Source: Limanda limanda
Taxonomy: Eukaryota; Chordata; Actinopteri; Pleuronectiformes; Pleuronectidae
DNA length: 64,000 nucleotides
Assembly: GCF_963576545.1 (NCBI RefSeq)
Contig: NC_083655.1
Span: forward strand, 1,900,922-1,964,921
Reading direction: 5' to 3'
Shown here: positions 59,067 through 64,000 of the stretch, piece after piece
How the letters are laid out: each line of letters opens with the position of its first letter
Position numbering within the stretch: the stretch's first letter is position 1
The notes under the pieces: generated by a model
Databases searched by the model: none
Seen by the model: the letters and a program-made list of their open reading frames with translations, nothing else
What the model was told of the DNA's origin: nothing
Program-made: the position numbers and the translations under genes

Positions 59067-59229
59067 ACACTACACAACAATGAACATACAATAAACATAC
59101 AGAAACCTGAATAAGTTTGAACGCGCTTTCCTTCACCTCCTCTGTCTTCACAACTACACCTCCACCAACGAAGAAGAAGAAGAAGAAGCTGTTGTGTGTT
59201 TGTGACGTTTCTCGAGGTAAACACACAAA

Positions 59230-59581
59230 GTGCAGGTAGAGGCGCGGACACACACACACACACACGCACACACACGCACACACATCGCGTTGTTAAGTGA
59301 CACACACACACACACATACACACACACACACATCGCGTTGTTGAGTGACACACACACACACATACACACACACACACATCGCGTTGTTAAGTGACACACA
59401 CACACACATACACACACACACACACATCGCGTTGTTGAGTGACACACACACACACACACACATACACACACACACACAAACACATCGCGTTGTTGAGTGA
59501 CACACACACACACACATACACACCGCGTTGTTGAGTGACACATACACACACACACATACATACACACACACACACACACAC
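59230..59581 (+). repeat. Compound minisatellite: (CA)n with a 16-bp spacer motif, part 1
   Basis: Runs of CA are separated by ATCGCGTTGTTGAGTGA or its TTAAGTGA variant, six copies, at intervals of about 42-58 bp. The array resumes at 60,790 after an inserted element. Confidence 0.92.
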
Positions 59582-60493
59582 CAGTGTTAATTTTGGCAGC
59601 TATTTTTGATTTAGTCTTAGTCTTTTGACGAAAATGCTTCTTAGTTTTAGTCTAGTTTTAGTCGACGAAAACAAATTACATTTTAGTCTAGTTTTAGTCA
59701 CATTTAATAGCCACATTAAACTCCTTATCTTCCCTTCTCAGGTCCAGGGACCCCCTGTGTTGTGTCTACTACAAATGCGTACTAGTCTAGCTTGCAGTAC
59801 TTAGGTTGTCCATTAGATGTCCCTCCTGTAGGTCTATAGCAGGGGTCGGCAACCTTTACTATCAAAAGAGCCAAATAAAATTTGTCTGGAGCCGCAAAAC
59901 ATATTTGATAACAAAGCTGATAAAATTTTATATAAAGTTATACTATACTAATCTGTAGATTATTGCATTTATGAAATTATAGAACAACAATAAAGAAAAC
60001 TGTTGACATTTTATTTATTTTTACCTGTTACAACAAAGGGAAACACCAAATGCTTATGAAGAGGAGAAGAAAATACACAGGCAAGTGTAGGCCTACTTTG
60101 AAATAAATTAAACGCAGAACTATGTAGGGTTATTTGAGTCATCCCCATATTTGTGGGAAATGTATGAAATAAGAAGTACCCTATTTTGAAATAAATAAAA
60201 ACATATAGCTGCAGCCTATATATTTTAGTTGGCGAAATGTGAAAACAAAAATTGAAAGCAGATCAGACCGGAGGAGGAAACTGCAGTTCGGTAGAAACCA
60301 ACTGCAGCCTCTGCTCTGATCCAGAAGCTGCGGCGCTGATCTCAGAGCAGCTGAGACCAGAGGAACTCTGTGTTTTCACTGTTTCCATAGTTAAGAAGCA
60401 GCCGGTGAGTCAGTGACCGGCTGCTTCAAGTGAACGAGCTCTGATCTCACTGTCTCTCTGAGCGAGTGCGCGGGGGCGGAGCCGCGGGACCGG

Positions 60494-60548
<55 letters not shown>

Positions 60549-60789
60549 ACACACTCGCCGCTCCTTGTACTTCATGACGGCCTGATACGATTATGTTTTT
60601 AAAAATTGTTGTGACTTAGTCAACCGCCAACATTTTCGTTTCGTCTCGTCTCGTTAACGAAAATTAAAATAGATTCGGTCATAGTTTTTATTTTCAAAGA
60701 TCCATTTCGTTACGTCTTCGTCTCGTCTTAGTCATGGGAAAAGGGGCGTTAACGAATATTTTTCGTTATCGTCAACAAAATGAACACTG
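59582..60789. mobile_element. hAT-type non-autonomous element, 1.2 kb, inside the minisatellite
   Basis: The ends are CAGTGTTAATTTTG and, inverted, CAGTGTTCATTTTG. The flanks both read ACACACAC (59,574-59,581 and 60,790-60,797), which fits an 8-bp duplication but cannot be told from the repeat. Subterminal copies of TTTAGTCTAGTTTTAGTC and TCGTCTCGTC are present. A fragment of another hAT group (GGGGTCGGCAACC) lies inside at 59,843, and a (CA)n tract at 60,498-60,552. No transposase frame remains. Confidence 0.85.
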
Positions 60790-61025
60790 ACACACACATC
60801 GCGTTGTTGAGTGACACACACACACATACACACACACACACATCGCGTTGTTGAGTGACACACACACACACACACACACCGCGTTGTTGAGTGACACACA
60901 CACCGCGTTGTTGAGTGACACACACACACACACACATACACACACACACACACCGCGTTGTTGAGTGACACACACACACACATACACACACACACACACA
61001 CACACATCGCGTTGTTGAGTGAAAC
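60790..61025 (+). repeat. Compound minisatellite, part 2
   Basis: Six further copies of the CGCGTTGTTGAGTGA spacer between CA runs, continuing the array of 59,230-59,581 interrupted by the hAT-type element. It ends about 165 bp before the cip2a start codon. Confidence 0.92.
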
Positions 61026-61189
61026 ACACAACTCGAGTCTCTAGCGGTGCTCGTCCACTTCCTGCGCCTGTAGCCGCCGGGTTCGTTAGCTGCTAGCTCT
61101 TAGCATCCCGGCGGCTCTAGTGGACGCAGGATGATGACGTGTCGACTCCCTGCTGTGTGCCCGCAGGTCGAGGTGCTGCTCCCCTGAGG

Positions 61190-63986
61190 ATGGACCTGAC
61201 CACGTGTCTGAAGTCCCTGCTGCTGGCCATCCAGCAGTACAGAGGCAGCAGGACGACACACAACACAGCGCAGCTACACAAACAAGTGGAGGTGAGTTCC
61301 CTCAGGACGTCACTTCCTCTTCACATTCTGTCTACATATTCTTAGACTCATAGTATATTATATTACCTATTGTATAGTCAAATACTTATATTCATATTCA
61401 TACCTCTACTATATATCATATATTATATCATACTCTCTGTATATTCTTTGTATACATAAGTCTATATACACATATTTATACATATGTATATGTTATAATT
61501 ACTATTATTATATCACCATTACTATTATTATTATATACTGTTGCTGCCATTATTACCATATACTGCTTTTATACTGGTATAATTACTTTCATATATAAAT
61601 ATATATTATGTTATATTATATACTATATATACTGTACTATTCTTATATACTGTCTAACAATACCATTACCATCATATCATCAGTACTATTACCATCATCT
61701 TGCCATTGCACCTTATCTACCTATTTTATTGTATTTTATCTTGTGCTTCTGTTTTTTTATTCTTTTTACCTCAATATTTTTTATTTTATTCTATTGTATT
61801 GTATTTTATTGTATTCAAATATACCGGCTGCTATGACAACTTAATTTCCCTTCGGGGATGAATAAAGTACTCTATCTATCTATCTATCTATCTTGTCCAG
61901 TACACCTGGTTGTCCCCAGCAACTGGAGACACAACAACAACACAGGGACATGTCATGTAAAATACAGAATAATGAGGCAGAATAAAAGTGAGTTAAATAT
62001 TACACCTGCCCTTAAAAACCCTAAAAGATATAACTCATAAAAGTTGAAAAACAAACACTGGCATTAAAACCTAAAACAAAGTGTAGTGTGTGTCAGACAA
62101 AAGGAAGAAGGTTGTTAAGATTGTCAGGCGTGTTGGTTTATCCTTAAATATGAGAGAAGCCGATCAAAGGTTTTGGTTCAATCAAGTGTTTTATTAAAGA
62201 TACAATGAAGAGTTATTCATAGCTATGGACAATTATCACAGCCTATGCTAATTAAGTTAGCAGTAGGAAGTTAATAATGGCCCCGAACAGCAGGGGTTTG
62301 ATATAATTATAACAGTAGATTTGATGTGATTGGTTATAAAATATTGGAGGGGTGTCACCGCAAATCACTTTGGATCTCCCTTATTGGTCCAGCCGCAGTC
62401 CCACGCCTCTTGTCACCGAATCCAGGAAGTGACATAGCAGCAGCTCTCCGTCATGTTCCTACGCTACTCTGCCGGTTGCTAGGCAACTCTATCCAGCCAG
62501 TCTGATGTTGTCTCATAATTTAGCCTTGAGTAGAAAAAATGTCCTGCTCCAGCCATCTCGACTGCACCAAATTAACCATAACAACTCTCTCGTCTCTCTC
62601 TTATCAAGACAGCTGTAAGACTGACCATCGTTGTGACGCACACACATTTCAAGCTAATTCCAAATATTAAATATGATAAGAGAAAGGTTTAAAATAATGA
62701 TTTGTATAAGGTATTATACCTGACTCAAACTGCTCCTACCCCCACCCTCCTTTCATTGGTTTTGAGTTCAGTTTCCATAATCCCCTTCACTCCCAGACCC
62801 CCAGAGAAGCCAAGATTTTAAATTCTCAACAAGATACAAGACAGAACCAACATGTCTCTGATGGAGTTTCACACTTTTAGTCTCTGTACCAACGTTCCCA
62901 ATGTTTGATTTGAGATCACGATTCTCTCCGACGGGAACAGGTTTGCTCTCAGACTCGAGGAGAAGCTAAATCAGAAAGTTCTATTGTGTTGATTATTTTG
63001 TAAACAGTGTACTTCCTGTGGTTAAACAAAAGCCAAACGCTCTTCAAAGCAATAATGTGTTTTCAAATATTTACGACGGGGGTTTTAAGTCAAGTCAGGT
63101 TTATTCAGAGCTCGTTAAAAACAATGGAGTTGGGCCGCAGTACTTTTAAAAACACGGTGACGGATGAAGTAAGTGTGACGTGAAAGACACAAGGTGAGAG
63201 TAAAGGAAGGAAGAAGGGATTCTGGAGGGAGGGATGCAGGATCTTAAATTAGATTTAGAAGAATTCATGTGAGGAAGAGCAAAGTGACCTGAGGGCAGAC
63301 AAGGTGACGTGGTGGTCGGTGATCATTAAGATCATGTGACCTCTTGGTGCAGGTTAGTGTGTGGCGCCTGTTCTCTGGTCTTTGTCTGAAGAGGCGTCCG
63401 TGCCCGAGACATTAACCTCCTGGGACGTCCCATAAAAAGTCTGTGGGAACATCGACTGCTGTGTGGACATTTCTCTTCTTCTGGTTTTCATTGCTTCTAT
63501 TCAGAGTCGGTCAAGTTTGGATGTTTGTGCTTTTGTTTACTTTCTAGATTTTAAAACGACCCATAAAAATGAGATGTTGCTGTGATGACAAAGGTTGAAT
63601 GAGGTTAATATGAGTATCATGTGCATGGAGGTAGCTCCACTGTGGGATAACTGCAGGCTCATCTCCAATGAACTTTCCCAAAAGGAAACTCTGTTTCAGC
63701 CAAATCGTTGGTACAGATTGTTTAAGATTCTCTGAAACCTGGATGAAATGTGTTCTTTCCATCTTTGTGTGCTTCATACCAGTGTTAGCATGCAGTCTCC
63801 GCAGTGTGCGTACCGTGTGTGTTTGTGTGTGTTTGCAGGAGGTCTCAGGACTGAGATGTGACCAGCTGCTCTCCTCAGGCCAGGTGTTACCCAGTGAGTG
63901 TGTGAGTGGACTGGTGGAGCTGGCTGGAAACCCGAACACCAACCCCTCCCTGACCAGCTCCATCATCTCTCTGCTGGCACAGCTAG
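61190..63986 (+). CDS. cip2a: cip2a (cellular inhibitor of PP2A), first two coding exons, partial
   Basis: Coding exons 61190-61291 (34 codons) and 63839-63986 (49 codons plus one base) join in frame. The gene continues beyond the window. The N-terminus MDLTTCLKSLLLAIQQY and the second exon (LPSECVSGLVEL, SIISLLAQL) match human CIP2A residue for residue in many places, with the same exon-length alignment. CIP2A is an armadillo-repeat and coiled-coil scaffold that restrains protein phosphatase 2A and takes part in mitotic DNA-break responses. The part seen is the start of the armadillo-type helical region. A possible acceptor (CCCGCAG) at 61,166 could mark an upstream non-coding exon, but no matching donor was found. 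The 2.5-kb intron carries a LINE fragment. HHLA2-like genes upstream agree with human synteny. Confidence 0.9.
61468..61893 (+). mobile_element. LINE 3' end fragment (second copy), cip2a intron 1
   Basis: It matches 13,474-13,870 closely, ending CTTCGGGGATGAATAAAGTA followed by only about five TATC units. The first copy carries about 150 units, so tail expansion happened only there. Confidence 0.6.
61900..63838. other. Remainder of cip2a intron 1
   Basis: I see no further exon, RNA gene or clear element ends in this stretch. The acceptor for the next exon is at 63,838. Confidence 0.5.
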
Positions 63987-64000
63987 GTAGTGTAAATACA

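Larger units (their letters stand above)
54384..59190 (-). mobile_element. Tx1/L1-clade non-LTR retrotransposon, defective, flanked by (TTC)n
   Basis: On the minus strand, ORF1 with a CCHC knuckle is followed by ORF2 with an AP-type endonuclease, reverse transcriptase parts and a C-terminal CCHC-like region. This is the layout of L1-related Tx1-type elements. Both ends meet short (GAA)n/(TTC)n runs, at 54,384-54,397 and 59,170-59,188. There is no poly(A) tail at the 3' end; it runs TTAAATAAAG then TCAAAAAG and TTC units. Frameshifts and a deletion in the reverse transcriptase make it inactive. Confidence 0.85.

Overview
The window looks like teleost fish nuclear DNA. Its genes are split into many short exons by GT-AG introns. 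Intergenic and intronic DNA is full of (CA)n and (TATC)n microsatellites, non-autonomous hAT and foldback elements, an LTR element and a Tx1/L1-type LINE. Five protein-coding genes were recognised by spliced translation and comparison with remembered vertebrate families; no search was run.

Layout: 1-10,430 holds bclaf3 (+), an Arg/Ser-rich nuclear protein of the BCLAF1/THRAP3 family. Its last exon runs into a 14-bp minisatellite. 11,450-21,540 holds a complete lipase H-type phospholipase A1 gene (liph-like, -, ten coding exons, 456 aa). Its introns carry a 600-bp (TATC)n array, a 657-bp foldback element and three pure polypyrimidine arrays totalling about 3.2 kb. 22,200-23,810 has two related hAT-derived elements with perfect 8-bp target duplications. 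25,110-26,135 is a 1-kb (GT)n array. 26,883-28,988 is a complete SH2D1B/EAT-2-like adaptor gene (+, 150 aa). 33,300-45,500 holds two tandem HHLA2-like immune receptor genes (+, signal peptide, three Ig domains, TM). The second copy has lost its cytoplasmic tail through a stop codon and a dead splice acceptor.

46,606-53,909 is a non-autonomous LTR element with very long LTRs (about 2 kb) and only a broken gag-like coding region. 54,384-59,190 is a defective Tx1/L1-clade LINE (-), bounded on both sides by (GAA)n/(TTC)n and lacking part of its reverse transcriptase. 59,230-61,025 is a compound (CA)n minisatellite split by a 1.2-kb hAT-type element. 61,190 to the end is the start of cip2a (+), of which two coding exons lie in the window.

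The pairing of HHLA2-like genes with CIP2A agrees with human 3q13.13, where HHLA2 and CIP2A lie close together, and this supports both calls. SH2D1B-type adaptors and HHLA2 both act in lymphocyte receptor signalling, so 26-45 kb may be a small immune neighbourhood. That they work together is inference from position only.
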